Source of the DNA: Nocardioides albus
GTDB lineage: Bacteria > Actinomycetota > Actinomycetes > Propionibacteriales > Nocardioidaceae
DNA length: 64,000 nucleotides
Assembly (NCBI RefSeq): GCF_014648255.1
Contig: NZ_BMQT01000009.1
Coordinates: 239,764 to 303,763, forward strand
Direction: 5' to 3'
Position numbers and translations under genes: made by a program. Shown here one piece after another: positions 33,868-43,062 of the stretch. A model generated the notes under the pieces. The model had not been told where the DNA came from, did not search any database, and saw only the letters and a program-made list of their open reading frames with translations. Numbering within the stretch: position 1 is the first letter of the stretch; each line of letters opens with the position of its first letter.

Positions 33868-34770
33868 GTGCTCGACATCAAACGGCTGCAGATCCTGTTG
33901 GCGATCGTGGAGGAAGGATCCGTGACCAGCGCCGCCACCGCGCTGGGCTACACGCCATCGGCGATCTCCCAGCAGCTCCTGAGGCTCGAGCGCGAAGCCG
34001 GCCAGCCGCTCCTCGACCGTCATGCCCGGGGCATGACACCGACAGATGCGGGCCTCGTGCTCGCCACGCACGCCCGTAAGGTCCTGCGCCAGCTGGCCGC
34101 CGCCGAGTCGGATCTCGCGGACATCGCCGGAGTTCGCCGCGGCAGCGTCACGCTGGGAGCTTTTCCCACAGTGGGCAGCTCGTTCCTGCCGCTCGCGGTC
34201 CGCCGCTATCGCGAGCTCTACCCCAACATCGCGATGACCATCCACAGCGGACGGGAGGACGACTTGGTACGCATGCTGGAAGAGGGCAAGGTCTCGATGT
34301 CGCTCCTGTGGGACTACTCGTGGGATCGGATCGACAACGACGAGATCGTCCTGGCAGAGCTCTTCAGCGACCCCACGGTGCTGCTCGTCGGCTCAACGCA
34401 CCGGCTGGCCCGCCGTCGCAGGGTACGGATGGCCGACCTCGCCGACGAGGCGTGGATCATCCGCGCTGGTGGCCACCCCGTCGTCGAGGTCCTGCAGCGC
34501 AGTGCCGTCGCCGCCGGGTTCACGCCGACCATCGCGTTCCAGGCGAACGACTATCAGGAAGCCCAGGCCATGGTGAGCGTCGGGCTCGGCATCGCTCTCG
34601 CCCCGAGGACCGCCACGGTCAACCAGCATCCCGACGTGCGCGTGGTCTCCTTGGGCGACACCGCTCCCCCGAGGCGCGTCCTCGTCGCCCACCGCACCGG
34701 TCGGGTCCGTAGCGCCGCTGAGCTCGCCCTGCACGATGTACTCATCGAGACGTCTGCGACCTACGCGTGA
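33868..34770 (+). CDS. LysR-family transcription regulator
   Basis: About 300 residues. The N-terminal winged helix reads LDIKRLQILLAIVEEGSVTSAATALGYTPSAISQQLLRLER, followed by a periplasmic-binding-like effector domain. A GTG preceded by GGAGACTGGAGCC is preferred; an ATG 15 nt upstream is the alternative. It is divergent from the PrpF/Tct operon and probably activates it in response to its carboxylate. The coinducer is unknown. Confidence 0.92.
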   Translation: MLDIKRLQILLAIVEEGSVTSAATALGYTPSAISQQLLRLEREAGQPLLDRHARGMTPTDAGLVLATHARKVLRQLAAAESDLADIAGVRRGSVTLGAFPTVGSSFLPLAVRRYRELYPNIAMTIHSGREDDLVRMLEEGKVSMSLLWDYSWDRIDNDEIVLAELFSDPTVLLVGSTHRLARRRRVRMADLADEAWIIRAGGHPVVEVLQRSAVAAGFTPTIAFQANDYQEAQAMVSVGLGIALAPRTATVNQHPDVRVVSLGDTAPPRRVLVAHRTGRVRSAAELALHDVLIETSATYA

Positions 34771-34815
34771 CCCAGGCCGGGCAGGACCGGCACCGCGAGG
34801 CGCCGGCGATCCGGA

Positions 34816-35802
34816 CTAGCCGCCCATCAGATCCACGAGGGAATGGCCGCGGTCGGTTCTCGACACGAAGACCTTTCGAGCCACGCGCTCTCGGGTGACC
34901 AGACCGGCAGCCTCGAGGTGGTCGCGATGGAACGTGATGAGGCTGGGCGCGAGATCGAGCAGAGCTGCCAGGTCACTCATCGCCGTCGGCCGCGTGAGGG
35001 CGCGAAGCAGGTCGGCTCGGACATCACCGACCAGCTCGGCGAGGAGGTCTGGCCGGACACGGCCGTCATGGTCGATCCGGTCGTTGAACCCCGGGAGCGG
35101 GTAGGTGATCCGGTGCACACGCAGGCCGTCGTCATCGTCGAACATGATTCCCGCGGTTCGAGGCCCCGCGAGGCTGGGCACCATCTCGACGCGATCGGCC
35201 AGCCCGAAGACGGGGAGATCGCGCGGCTGGGGTGCTGCCGAGGTCCACGGGATGTAGAGCGTGCGACCCTGGATCCTGCTACCGAGCACGCGGCCGAGAA
35301 GGAGCGCCATCCTCGCCTCGACGGTCGTGGCCGTCGAGATGGAGCGCTCTTCACGAGCAAGCAGGGACGACGCCTCGGGCCACAGCCGCTTGGTGAGTGA
35401 AGACGCCTTGCCGAGCACCTCCCAGCTCCGACGCAGATGGACGGTGGGACGCTGCTCGAGGTCGGCCAGCAACGGCGGCAGGTCGGTGCCGATGACGGCC
35501 TTGAGCAGTGCTGGAACGAGCTCGCCGGTGTCCTCGCGGAGGATCTCCAAACACTCCTCGATCGTGTGCTGCCGCGGCCCCGCCGGCTCCGCGAAGGTCG
35601 CAGGCGTGAAGCGGCGCCATGGTTCCAGCACGCGGACCGAGCTGCGAGGGATCTGGTCGAGGATCTCCCGCTTCCATTCGCCATTCATGCCTGTCGGGTT
35701 GAACCCGACGGCGTCGAGGAGCTGCATCGAGACGCTCGTGAACGGGTGCCGGGCCATGGTCAGTCGAATCGACTCGAGCCCAGCAAGATCGATGGACAGC
35801 AC
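34816..35802 (-). CDS. Winged-helix (ArsR-like) transcription regulator
   Basis: A 328-residue protein of an actinobacterial regulator group with a long N-terminal domain and a C-terminal ArsR-type winged helix (DLLRALTRPTAMSDLAALLD, then SLITFHRDHLEAAGLVTRERVARKVFVSRTDRG in pattern). The start is GTG at VLSIDLAGLESIRL, which matches the usual opening of this group; longer in-frame starts extend into the gap and have no family support. No ligand motif is evident. It is convergent with the LysR gene, with 45 nt between. Confidence 0.75.
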   Translation of the reverse strand: MLSIDLAGLESIRLTMARHPFTSVSMQLLDAVGFNPTGMNGEWKREILDQIPRSSVRVLEPWRRFTPATFAEPAGPRQHTIEECLEILREDTGELVPALLKAVIGTDLPPLLADLEQRPTVHLRRSWEVLGKASSLTKRLWPEASSLLAREERSISTATTVEARMALLLGRVLGSRIQGRTLYIPWTSAAPQPRDLPVFGLADRVEMVPSLAGPRTAGIMFDDDDGLRVHRITYPLPGFNDRIDHDGRVRPDLLAELVGDVRADLLRALTRPTAMSDLAALLDLAPSLITFHRDHLEAAGLVTRERVARKVFVSRTDRGHSLVDLMGG

Positions 35803-35905
35803 GCCACCATTATCAGTGGATACGACCAGCCGATCCTGGGCGCTGACGATGTGAGATACGTCTTCTCGACGACAAACCGGCACAAACCGCCTCGACGGTC
35901 GATGC

Positions 35906-35953
35906 GGCGTCGCGGTCCCCGGTTCCCCCCGGATGCCACGGGACCGCGACGCC
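35906..35953. terminator. 14-bp perfect stem in the 324-nt gap 35803-36126
   Basis: GGCGTCGCGGTCCC (35906-35919) and GGGACCGCGACGCC (35940-35953) pair perfectly around a 20-nt loop. It lies about 175 nt downstream of the LAL-regulator stop codon and about 100 nt upstream of the ArsR-like start. No T-run follows on either strand. It may be a terminator or an operator. I see no gene in the remainder of this gap. Confidence 0.5.
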
Positions 35954-36126
35954 GTCCCCCCAACATCGATCTCCGTCATGGGCCATGGCTGAGCCACGTA
36001 CCCCACTGGAGCCGACACCGGAAGACTCCCCGGTCGAGACCGTGGGTCCAAACACTTCAACCATTCTCGAAACGTGCCGCCCGAGGACGGATCACGAGCT
36101 GGTCGAACGCCGCGAGACGGCGGTGC

Positions 36127-38637
36127 TCATACCGTCGGCAGATCAGACTCTTCTTGCGGCTTACCGACCAGCAGACCACGCAACCGAGCCGTACGGATCG
36201 CGTCCGCTCGGTTCGAGACGCCCAGCTTGCGATAGAGCGTTCGCAGCTGAGTCTTCACCGTGTTGGGCGAGACATGGAGCTCGACCGCCACCCGGCGCAC
36301 GCTCTCGCCGTTCGCCAGACGTTCGAGGACGACCAGCTCCCGATCGCTCAGATCCACCGGCGCATCGAGGGCATACAGGGTCTCCCACACGGTCTCGAGA
36401 TGCGCCAGATGAGCGATCGACGCGGCGTCAAGCGTCAGCCCTGCCGCCCGGTCGAGCACGTATCTCAAGCCTTCGGAACCGACCCGAACGTACGGCCAGA
36501 CGATGCGATTGCGCGCACCGGTAACGATCGCCACCTCGATGCACCGGTCGGAGGTCTCCTGGTCGCCAAGACCCGCATGGGCAAGCGCAAGGATCAGATG
36601 TGCGAGCACAGCGAACCGGCCGCGTTCACCGGCCACCGGCTCGAGTGTGGCCGGTAGCTGCGCGATCACGTCCTCGAACCGACCGAGCCCGAGCAGCACC
36701 CGCGCGCGAGACAACGCGTCATTGATCGGATCCTCGCGTGGCGGCGCGGCATCGAGAAGCGCGAGTGCACCATGAGGGTCGCCCTCATCGAGGAGCAGCT
36801 CAGCACGAGCGAGGATGATCAGGTATTGCTCTGCCACGCTGAGCGGGTGACCACGGAGTGCGATCTCGGCGAGGTCGATCTCCTGAAGGGCGACTTTCGG
36901 TCTCTGCAGGGCTTGGTGGGCGATGACACGTGCCTCCATCTCGATCAGGGCCACCGCTACCGGATCATCGATCACCAGTGACGACTCGGACAACAGCTGA
37001 CGGAGTGCGTCCACGTCGAGGGAATGAAGTGCACGTACGAACTGGAGTGTCCGTGAGATCGCCGACCCCCGTTCTGGCAAAACATTCCGGGTGGCGCCGA
37101 TGTGGCGCCACCAGAGGCCCGGATCATCGACGGTCCACTGAATCAGCTCTTCGCAGTCGGCGGCGAGGGCAGCGAGCCGCGGCGCACCTCCGACCGTGGC
37201 AGCCGCGACGGCCTCCGCGAACATCGCCAGCGCTTCTTCGGGTCGGTCGGCGGCGGCGACAGAGAGACCGGCGTGGATGTGGAGCAAGGCATTGGCCGGG
37301 TCGCTCGCCGGTGGGTTGGCGAGGCAATGCCGGAGTCTGGCCTCGGCCTCCTCATGCCGGCCGGCCGAACGGTCCTCGACGGCACGCAGGACAGCGATCA
37401 TGGTGCGGGACTCGTCCGCACGAGACTCACTCGAGACGGATAGCTGGGGGCTGGCCGAGTCCGCCGTCTTGTCAAGGCGGCTTTCGGCGCGGTCGAGGAA
37501 TCGCTGCGCCAACTGCCGGTCCCGTGGTGCGACCGGTGTCGCGCGGTCCCGCTGGGCCGTGTCGATCAACGCCCGCGCCCGAACGATCCAGAGCTCGGCA
37601 GACACCTCTTCGTCGCGGACCTGGGCGAACAGGTCGCGGATCATCCCCGCGGGGACGTCGTCCAGACGGAGCCATTCCTCACCCAACAGCTCGAACAGGG
37701 CTGTCCGGAAGCGGTCTCCGTCAGCGACTGCGATCGCGTCAGCGAGCAACCCCCGGTCGCGCATCGCCCCCATCGCGGCTCGAACCAGCTCCATCTGGCG
37801 ATCGCTGGTGAGGTCCGCTGAGAAGCGTCTGCGCATGGCAGCCCGGATCGCGGGTGGGAAACCAACGGTGTCCGGCCTTGCGCCGACGATCAGGAGCTCG
37901 GCATCCTGCATCGCCCGAACCGAGTAGGGACTGTACGAGTCGCGACCGCTCATGACGTCCAACGCAGACGTGGCGAGCTCGCCCGCGTGGCCCGTCAGCA
38001 GGAGGGTCTCCCACATGCTCCAGTGGGCGCCGCCGGCAGAGGCTGCGGCTGACATGTCGGATGCTGCCCGGTCGCAACCTTCCGCGAGAGCCGACGGATC
38101 GTACCTGCCGCGCTCTGCGAGCACCTGGATCACGGTGTCGATGAACGCGGGATAGCCGGCGGTCGCGTCCAATATGCCGGTGGCTTCGCGATCGGAGAGC
38201 TCCACGCCGTGCTGGGCTGCCCACTCCTGCACCTCCGCACGAGTGAAACGGAGCGTTCGGCCCGCCACCACAGCATCCGGACGAACGCCGGCCACGCGCA
38301 GACCCGCCGGCCATCCGATCCCGGTCATGACCACCAACCGGGCGCGCGGCCACGCTCGCCGACTCTCCACCGCGACATCCACGGCGACATCGTCGTAGTC
38401 GACCACGATGACGTCGGGAGCGATCGAGTCCCTCGTCGACCGACTCACCTGCGTCGTACTGTCGACCCACACCGCATGAAGCCCCGACTTGTCGAGCCAT
38501 TGCCGGATCACCGTCGTCCGTCCGCTACCGCGCGGGCCGTAGACCAGCCCGACACCGCCGGGGTCAAGACTGAGCAGTGGCTCGAGCAGGCGCGGACGCG
38601 CCAACGTTCCGTCGGATTTGATCGTGCCGTCATACAT
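36127..38637 (-). CDS. Large ATP-binding LuxR regulator (LAL/MalT type)
   Basis: An 836-residue regulator. The N-terminus has a P-loop (VYGPRGSGRTTVIRQW, residues about 33-48) and a Walker B-like VIVVDYDD near residue 80, as in AAA/STAND ATPases. A long helical middle region probably consists of TPR-like repeats. The C-terminal LuxR domain reads LSDRELVVLERLANGESVRR and NTVKTQLRTLYRKLGVSNRA. The start MYDGTIKSDGTLARPRLL was chosen as closest to the P-loop. LAL proteins often activate secondary-metabolite or catabolic genes. No obvious target adjoins it; the isochorismatase gene 142 nt upstream lies on the same strand. Confidence 0.88.
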   Translation of the reverse strand: MYDGTIKSDGTLARPRLLEPLLSLDPGGVGLVYGPRGSGRTTVIRQWLDKSGLHAVWVDSTTQVSRSTRDSIAPDVIVVDYDDVAVDVAVESRRAWPRARLVVMTGIGWPAGLRVAGVRPDAVVAGRTLRFTRAEVQEWAAQHGVELSDREATGILDATAGYPAFIDTVIQVLAERGRYDPSALAEGCDRAASDMSAAASAGGAHWSMWETLLLTGHAGELATSALDVMSGRDSYSPYSVRAMQDAELLIVGARPDTVGFPPAIRAAMRRRFSADLTSDRQMELVRAAMGAMRDRGLLADAIAVADGDRFRTALFELLGEEWLRLDDVPAGMIRDLFAQVRDEEVSAELWIVRARALIDTAQRDRATPVAPRDRQLAQRFLDRAESRLDKTADSASPQLSVSSESRADESRTMIAVLRAVEDRSAGRHEEAEARLRHCLANPPASDPANALLHIHAGLSVAAADRPEEALAMFAEAVAAATVGGAPRLAALAADCEELIQWTVDDPGLWWRHIGATRNVLPERGSAISRTLQFVRALHSLDVDALRQLLSESSLVIDDPVAVALIEMEARVIAHQALQRPKVALQEIDLAEIALRGHPLSVAEQYLIILARAELLLDEGDPHGALALLDAAPPREDPINDALSRARVLLGLGRFEDVIAQLPATLEPVAGERGRFAVLAHLILALAHAGLGDQETSDRCIEVAIVTGARNRIVWPYVRVGSEGLRYVLDRAAGLTLDAASIAHLAHLETVWETLYALDAPVDLSDRELVVLERLANGESVRRVAVELHVSPNTVKTQLRTLYRKLGVSNRADAIRTARLRGLLVGKPQEESDLPTV

Positions 38638-38779
38638 CAGTGCGCAAAGCCCCCACCTGCGTCGTCGCGCCCCGGAGGGCCGCGCGCCCATCGTACGGCC
38701 CTTCGATTCGTTTCCCGCACAACCGCAACCGCCGTTCCCGCGACGCAGACCGTCACCGGCCGGCGACCCGAAGAGCTGG

Positions 38780-39415
38780 TCAGCCTGCGAATGCCGCGCG
38801 GCCCTGCACGGCAGACGTGCCGAGGTCGCTCTTGGGGAGCGTCGTCCCGGCAGTGACCGCCTCTGACCAGGCTTCGGTGCTGGCGACCGCGGCGAAGTTC
38901 GAGTGCAGGAGCACGAGCAGGGTCTGGTGCAGCTGGTCGGCAGAGACCTTGCCGGCCTCGTTGGCCAGATGGATGGCGCCCGTCGCGTCGGAGAGGATCT
39001 CAGCGGTCAGTCCGAGCTCCTCGGCACCGACCGCCGTGGCGATGTCGCAGTTGTTGGTCATGAAGCCGACGATCGTGATGGTGTCGACGCCTTGCTCAGC
39101 CAGCCAGGCGGCGACGTCGGTGCCTGCGAAGACGCTGCTCTTGTCCTTGGTCACGCGCTTCCAGGAGGGCTTCAGGCGCGCCTCGATCTCCGGGTGCAGG
39201 GCCCAGCTGGGGCTGTCGACAGCAAAGACGGGAGCGCCTTCGGGCAGCTCGTGCTGTACGACGACCACCGGCAGCTCCTGGCTCTCGGCCACATCGAGCG
39301 CGGTGAGGATGTTGGCGAGCGACTGCTCGCGGGACGGGGACTGGATCTGGAGGATCCCGTCGAAGTACTCCTGCTGGACGTCGACGACGATCAGGGCGCG
39401 GCGGGGCGTGGTCAC
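38780..39415 (-). CDS. Isochorismatase-family cysteine hydrolase
   Basis: A 211-residue hydrolase with the family catalytic triad: Asp12 in ALIVVDVQQEYF, Lys92 in KDKSSVF, and Cys123 in GFMTNNCDIATA. Members hydrolyse isochorismate, nicotinamide, biuret or similar amides; the substrate is not evident. The start is GTG after GGAGACCCTCT. It is divergent from the GlxA-like AraC regulator, with 108 nt between them, a pairing often seen in actinobacteria and one that suggests regulation of the hydrolase by that protein. Confidence 0.9.
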   Translation of the reverse strand: MTTPRRALIVVDVQQEYFDGILQIQSPSREQSLANILTALDVAESQELPVVVVQHELPEGAPVFAVDSPSWALHPEIEARLKPSWKRVTKDKSSVFAGTDVAAWLAEQGVDTITIVGFMTNNCDIATAVGAEELGLTAEILSDATGAIHLANEAGKVSADQLHQTLLVLLHSNFAAVASTEAWSEAVTAGTTLPKSDLGTSAVQGRAAFAG

Positions 39416-39523
39416 AGAGGGTCTCCTCGGTTCGATGGTGTTCTCGTTCCTCTCCACTCTGGCTCGCCGGCAGGCGGTATCGTGAGTGGCGCAGATGACG
39501 ACTTTCGATGAGATCGGGCCAGA

Positions 39524-40477
39524 ATGCGCATCGTCGTGTACGCCTTCGACGGCATCACCATGTTCCACCTCGCCGCTCCCCTGCTCGTCTTCGGCGAGGT
39601 CGGCCGCCTGGGGCTCGCCGATGGCTGGGACCCGGTCGTGTGGACCGAGGACGGGCGCGGCGTACGAACCGCGGAGGGGCTCAGGGTCGATGACGTCGCC
39701 GGCCCCGAGGTCGTCGAGGAGGCAGACCTCGTGGTCCTGCCGTCCTGGCCGGGACAGCTCCCGCCGACCGACGCGACCCTGGCCGGCCGGATCCATACCG
39801 CGTGGGCACGAGGCAGTCGCATCGCAGGCCTGTGTCTCGGCGCGTTCCCGGTCGTGGACAGCGGGATCCTCGACGGCCGGGACGTCGTCACCCACTGGGG
39901 CGCGGTCGACGAGCTCGCTCGCCGTCGGCCGGGCGTGACCGTCACGCCGGCAGCGCTCTACCGCGACCACGGCGACGTCCTCACCTCAGCGGGCACGGCG
40001 TCGGCGATCGATGCCTGCCTGTCGATCGTGCGCTCCCACCTCGGCTCGGCCGCGGCCGCCACCGTCGCACGACACCTCGTCGTCGCGCCCCACCGCGACG
40101 GCGACCAGGCCCAGTACGTCGACCGCCCCATCCCCGACGCCGGCGGCGTCGGAGACCTCGGACCGACCATCGACTGGGCCCAGGCCCACCTCGACGCGCG
40201 GCTCACCATCGACGACCTGGCAGCCCACGCCGGCATGAGCCGCCGCAACTTCACCCGACGGTTCACCGAGGTCACCGGAACCACCCCCGCACGCTGGGTC
40301 CTCACCCGCCGCCTCGACGAAGCCCGCCGCCTGCTCGAGACGACGACCTGGTCGATCAGCCGCATCGCCGGCGCATGTGGCTTCAGCAGCGTCGTGACCT
40401 TCCGGCAGAACTTCACCACAGCCTTCTCGACGACGCCGACGTCCTATCGTCGGAGGTTCGCCCCCGGTAACCCATAG
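39524..40477 (+). CDS. GlxA-like AraC-family regulator (DJ-1/PfpI + HTH)
   Basis: A 317-residue regulator. The N-terminal DJ-1/PfpI domain (about 1-190) has the nucleophile-elbow Cys104 in IAGLCLGAFPV. The C-terminal AraC domain has two helix-turn-helices (LTIDDLAAHAGMSRRNFTRRF; ISRIAGACGFSSVVTFRQNF). Such proteins respond to small nitrogenous metabolites. The probable target is the divergent isochorismatase gene. Confidence 0.93.
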   Translation: MRIVVYAFDGITMFHLAAPLLVFGEVGRLGLADGWDPVVWTEDGRGVRTAEGLRVDDVAGPEVVEEADLVVLPSWPGQLPPTDATLAGRIHTAWARGSRIAGLCLGAFPVVDSGILDGRDVVTHWGAVDELARRRPGVTVTPAALYRDHGDVLTSAGTASAIDACLSIVRSHLGSAAAATVARHLVVAPHRDGDQAQYVDRPIPDAGGVGDLGPTIDWAQAHLDARLTIDDLAAHAGMSRRNFTRRFTEVTGTTPARWVLTRRLDEARRLLETTTWSISRIAGACGFSSVVTFRQNFTTAFSTTPTSYRRRFAPGNP

Positions 40478-40493
40478 ACCGAGACGGAACCGT

Positions 40494-40569
40494 TGGTGGA
40501 CGCAGAGGGACTCGAACCCCCGACATCCTCCTTGTAAGGGAGGCGCTCTACCAACTGAGCTATGCGTCC
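40494..40569 (-). tRNA. tRNA-Val(TAC) with encoded CCA
   Basis: On the minus strand the sequence folds into a full cloverleaf: acceptor GGACGCA/TGCGTCC, D-stem GCTC/GAGC, anticodon stem CCTCC/GGAGG around CTTACAA (anticodon TAC), T-arm GGGGG-TTCGAGT-CCCTC. The discriminator is A at 40497, followed by an encoded CCA (40494-40496). No integrase or att-like repeat adjoins it. Confidence 0.97.
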
Positions 40570-40628
40570 GAAGCGCCCCAAGAGTACGCGATCTTGGGCG
40601 GGCCAGAGAAACCGGGCCGTAAATGGAA

Positions 40629-40666
40629 GTTGAGCCGCTGACGTCTCGGGTCATCAGCGGCTCAAC
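40629..40666 (-). terminator. Intrinsic-type terminator of the peroxiredoxin operon
   Basis: GTTGAGCCGCTGA (40629-40641) pairs perfectly with TCAGCGGCTCAAC (40654-40666) around a 12-nt loop. On the minus strand a T-rich stretch (ACTTCCATTTAC) follows. It lies about 90 nt past the ahpE stop and about 60 nt before the tRNA. Confidence 0.7.
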
Positions 40667-40753
40667 AGTTATAGGTTAGATCCCACCCAGGGCATCAGAA
40701 AAGCGATGTAACCACCCTGTTAACACAAGTTGGATGACCCGTAAACTACTGGG

Positions 40754-41218
40754 TCACACGACAGCGTGGAGCTGCCGCAGGTGCTCGTCGAGGTCGCGGC
40801 CGTCGGCGTTGGCGTTGTGCACGGCCCAGCGCAGCACGCCCGACTTGTCGACGATGTAGGAGGACCGGAGCGGAGCGCCGGTGCGGTCGTTGAAGACGTC
40901 GTAGGCCTTGGAGACCTCGCCGTGCGGCCAGAAGTCGGAGAGCACCGGAAAGTTGAGCCGGTCGGTGTCTGCGAACTGCCTGATGGCGTACATCGGGTCG
41001 CACGAGATCGCCAGGACCTCGGTGTCGAAGGTGACGAACTCGTCGAGGCGGTCGCGCAGGCCGCTCATCTCGCCGGTGCACACGCCGGAGAAGGCGAACG
41101 GGAAGAAGAAGATCGCCACCGACTTCTTGCCGTGGAAGTCCGACAGTGTGACGTCGGCGCCGAACTGGTCACGCAGGGTGAAGTCCGGGGCTGCCCCGCC
41201 GGCCTGAAGTCCGCTCAC
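40754..41218 (-). CDS. ahpE: Peroxiredoxin AhpE
   Basis: A 154-residue peroxiredoxin of the AhpE subgroup that reduces hydroperoxides in the cytoplasm. The peroxidatic Cys47 sits in PFAFSGVCTGE, with Ser in place of the more common Thr of PxxxTxxC (both occur in the superfamily). A second Cys (AISCDP) may or may not resolve. Its start overlaps the acyl-CoA synthetase stop by 4 nt. In Mycobacterium, ahpE (Rv2238c) adjoins a DUF3052 gene and aceE; here the DUF3052 gene is next but one and aceE is 11 kb further on. Confidence 0.95.
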   Translation of the reverse strand: MSGLQAGGAAPDFTLRDQFGADVTLSDFHGKKSVAIFFFPFAFSGVCTGEMSGLRDRLDEFVTFDTEVLAISCDPMYAIRQFADTDRLNFPVLSDFWPHGEVSKAYDVFNDRTGAPLRSSYIVDKSGVLRWAVHNANADGRDLDEHLRQLHAVV

Positions 41219-42930
41219 TGCCCTGCCACCCTCTCGCCGTTCGGTCCTGCCGCCTCGTCGTCCCAGGTTGCCAGCTCGCGCCGGAGCACCTTGCCGGTCG
41301 CGTTGCGCGGAAGAGCATCGATCACGACGATCTCGCGCGGAACCTTGAAGCGAGCCAGATTCTCCTTGACCCAGTCCTTCAGAGTCACATCGACGTCGCC
41401 CCCAGCCTCGGCTTCAGCGCCAGGAACCAGCACCACGAACCCACGCAGCCGCTTTCCGAAGTCGGCGTCGTCGACCCCGACACAGGCGGCGTCGGTGACG
41501 AGCGGGTGTCGCATCAGGCAGTCCTCGACCTCCTGTGGGAAGACGTTCTCGCCGCCGGAGACGATCATGTCGTCGTCGCGACCCTCGACATAGAGACGCC
41601 CGTCGGGTCCGAAGCGGCCGACGTCGCCGGTCGCCATCAGCCCGTCGACGACCTCCTTGCCGCCGCCGCTGGTGTAGCCCTCGAAGAGGAGTCCGTTGCC
41701 GACGAAGATCCGGCCGGCATCACCGTCGGGAACCGGTACGCCGTCGCCGTCGAGGATCCGCATCTGGGTCCCCCACGGCACCTTGCCGGCCGAGGTCGGC
41801 GCCTCGCGCAGGTCGACGGGGTCCGCGATCGAGGCATAGGAGACCTCGGTCGAGCCGTAGACGTTGTAGAGGCTGTCCCCGAACCGGTCCATCCACTCCA
41901 GGGCGAGGTCGCCGGGCAGCGCCGAGCCGGAGGACGCGACTGCCTTCAGCCTGGAGGCGATCCCCTCCAGGTCGTACGCAGCCAGCGTCTCCTCCGGCAG
42001 CGACAGGATCCGCTGCATCATGACCGGGATGACCACGAACGAGTCGGCCCGGGTCTCGGCGAGCGTCGCGAGGGCGTCCTCCGGGTCGAACCGGCGGCGC
42101 AGGATCATGGTGGTGCCGAGCAGCTCGGCGAAGAGCAGGTGGGCGAGCCCCCAGGTGTGGAAGAGCGGCGCGGCGATGAAGCACCGCCATCCGTCCTTCA
42201 TCGGCATCCGCGACATCAGCGCGACGGCAGCGTCGAACCCGGCCTCCGGACGCGGCGCCGACTTGGGCGCCCCAGTCGTGCCGGAGGTCAGGATCACGAT
42301 CCGCCCGTGCCGCTTCGGCGGCGGCACCGGCCGCGCATCGCCGTGAACCAGCGACTCGAGCGTCTCCGCGCTTCGCGCGGTTGCTCCCTCCCGGTCGTCG
42401 GAGTCGACCCACGCGATCAGCCGCTGAGCCGAGGTCGCCGAAGACAGCAGCCCGGTGAACTCCTCGTCGTGGATGACCAGGGCGGGCTTGTCCCGCTCCA
42501 GCACCCCGACGAGCTGCGGACCGGCGAAGGCGGTGTTGAGGTAGAGCACATCAGCGCCCAGCTTCGCCACCGCCAGGGTCGCGTCGATGAACCCGCGGTG
42601 GTTACGACACATGATCGCGACGCCGTCGCCCTCGCCGACCCCACGGGCGGCCAGCGCCCGGGCGATCGCGTTGGAACGGCGGTCGAGCTCGGCGTACGTC
42701 AACGAGCCCAGCTCGTCGATGACCGCGGTGCGGCGTGGGTAGCGCCGGGCGAGGCCGATGAACCCGCCGGCCGGCCCGGTGCCCCAGCGCGCCAGCGCCA
42801 GACCGGTCCGGGCGAGCCCGATCGGGTTGACCGGCCGGACGATGCCGGAGCCGGCCAGGATCCTCGCCGCAGATCCGGCGGTGCGTGCCTTGGCAGCCGT
42901 AGTCGAGAACACCGTCGGAAGTCTAGCCAC
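41215..42930 (-). CDS. Acyl-CoA synthetase (AMP-binding)
   Basis: A 571-residue adenylate-forming enzyme with ILTSGTTGAPKSAPR (P-loop-like), VYGSTEVSYASIADP, GDVGRFGPDGRLYVEGRDDDMIVSGGENVFP and the C-terminal lysine in RNATGKVLRREL. It activates a fatty or related acid to its CoA ester. The start is GTG at VARLPTVFS; the extra N-terminal 70 residues before YPRRTAVID resemble FadD12/FadD-like actinobacterial proteins. It overlaps ahpE by 4 nt, so the peroxiredoxin is co-translated with it. The acyl specificity is unknown. Confidence 0.93.
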   Translation of the reverse strand: MARLPTVFSTTAAKARTAGSAARILAGSGIVRPVNPIGLARTGLALARWGTGPAGGFIGLARRYPRRTAVIDELGSLTYAELDRRSNAIARALAARGVGEGDGVAIMCRNHRGFIDATLAVAKLGADVLYLNTAFAGPQLVGVLERDKPALVIHDEEFTGLLSSATSAQRLIAWVDSDDREGATARSAETLESLVHGDARPVPPPKRHGRIVILTSGTTGAPKSAPRPEAGFDAAVALMSRMPMKDGWRCFIAAPLFHTWGLAHLLFAELLGTTMILRRRFDPEDALATLAETRADSFVVIPVMMQRILSLPEETLAAYDLEGIASRLKAVASSGSALPGDLALEWMDRFGDSLYNVYGSTEVSYASIADPVDLREAPTSAGKVPWGTQMRILDGDGVPVPDGDAGRIFVGNGLLFEGYTSGGGKEVVDGLMATGDVGRFGPDGRLYVEGRDDDMIVSGGENVFPQEVEDCLMRHPLVTDAACVGVDDADFGKRLRGFVVLVPGAEAEAGGDVDVTLKDWVKENLARFKVPREIVVIDALPRNATGKVLRRELATWDDEAAGPNGERVAGQ

Positions 42931-43062
42931 GTGGTGGCGCCGCCCCCGTCGGAATGGAACCAGAATGCGGACACTGCGTCGCACTAATCCCGTGGATCAC
43001 TCCCCCGCGCTCACTCACGCGCGGCCTTCGACGATGTTCGGCGATCCCGAGAATCGCGGCCA

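Noticed and set aside
40494..40569. tRNA-Val as integration site of a genomic island
   Set aside because: No integrase, no repeat of the tRNA 3' end, and conserved genes on both sides.
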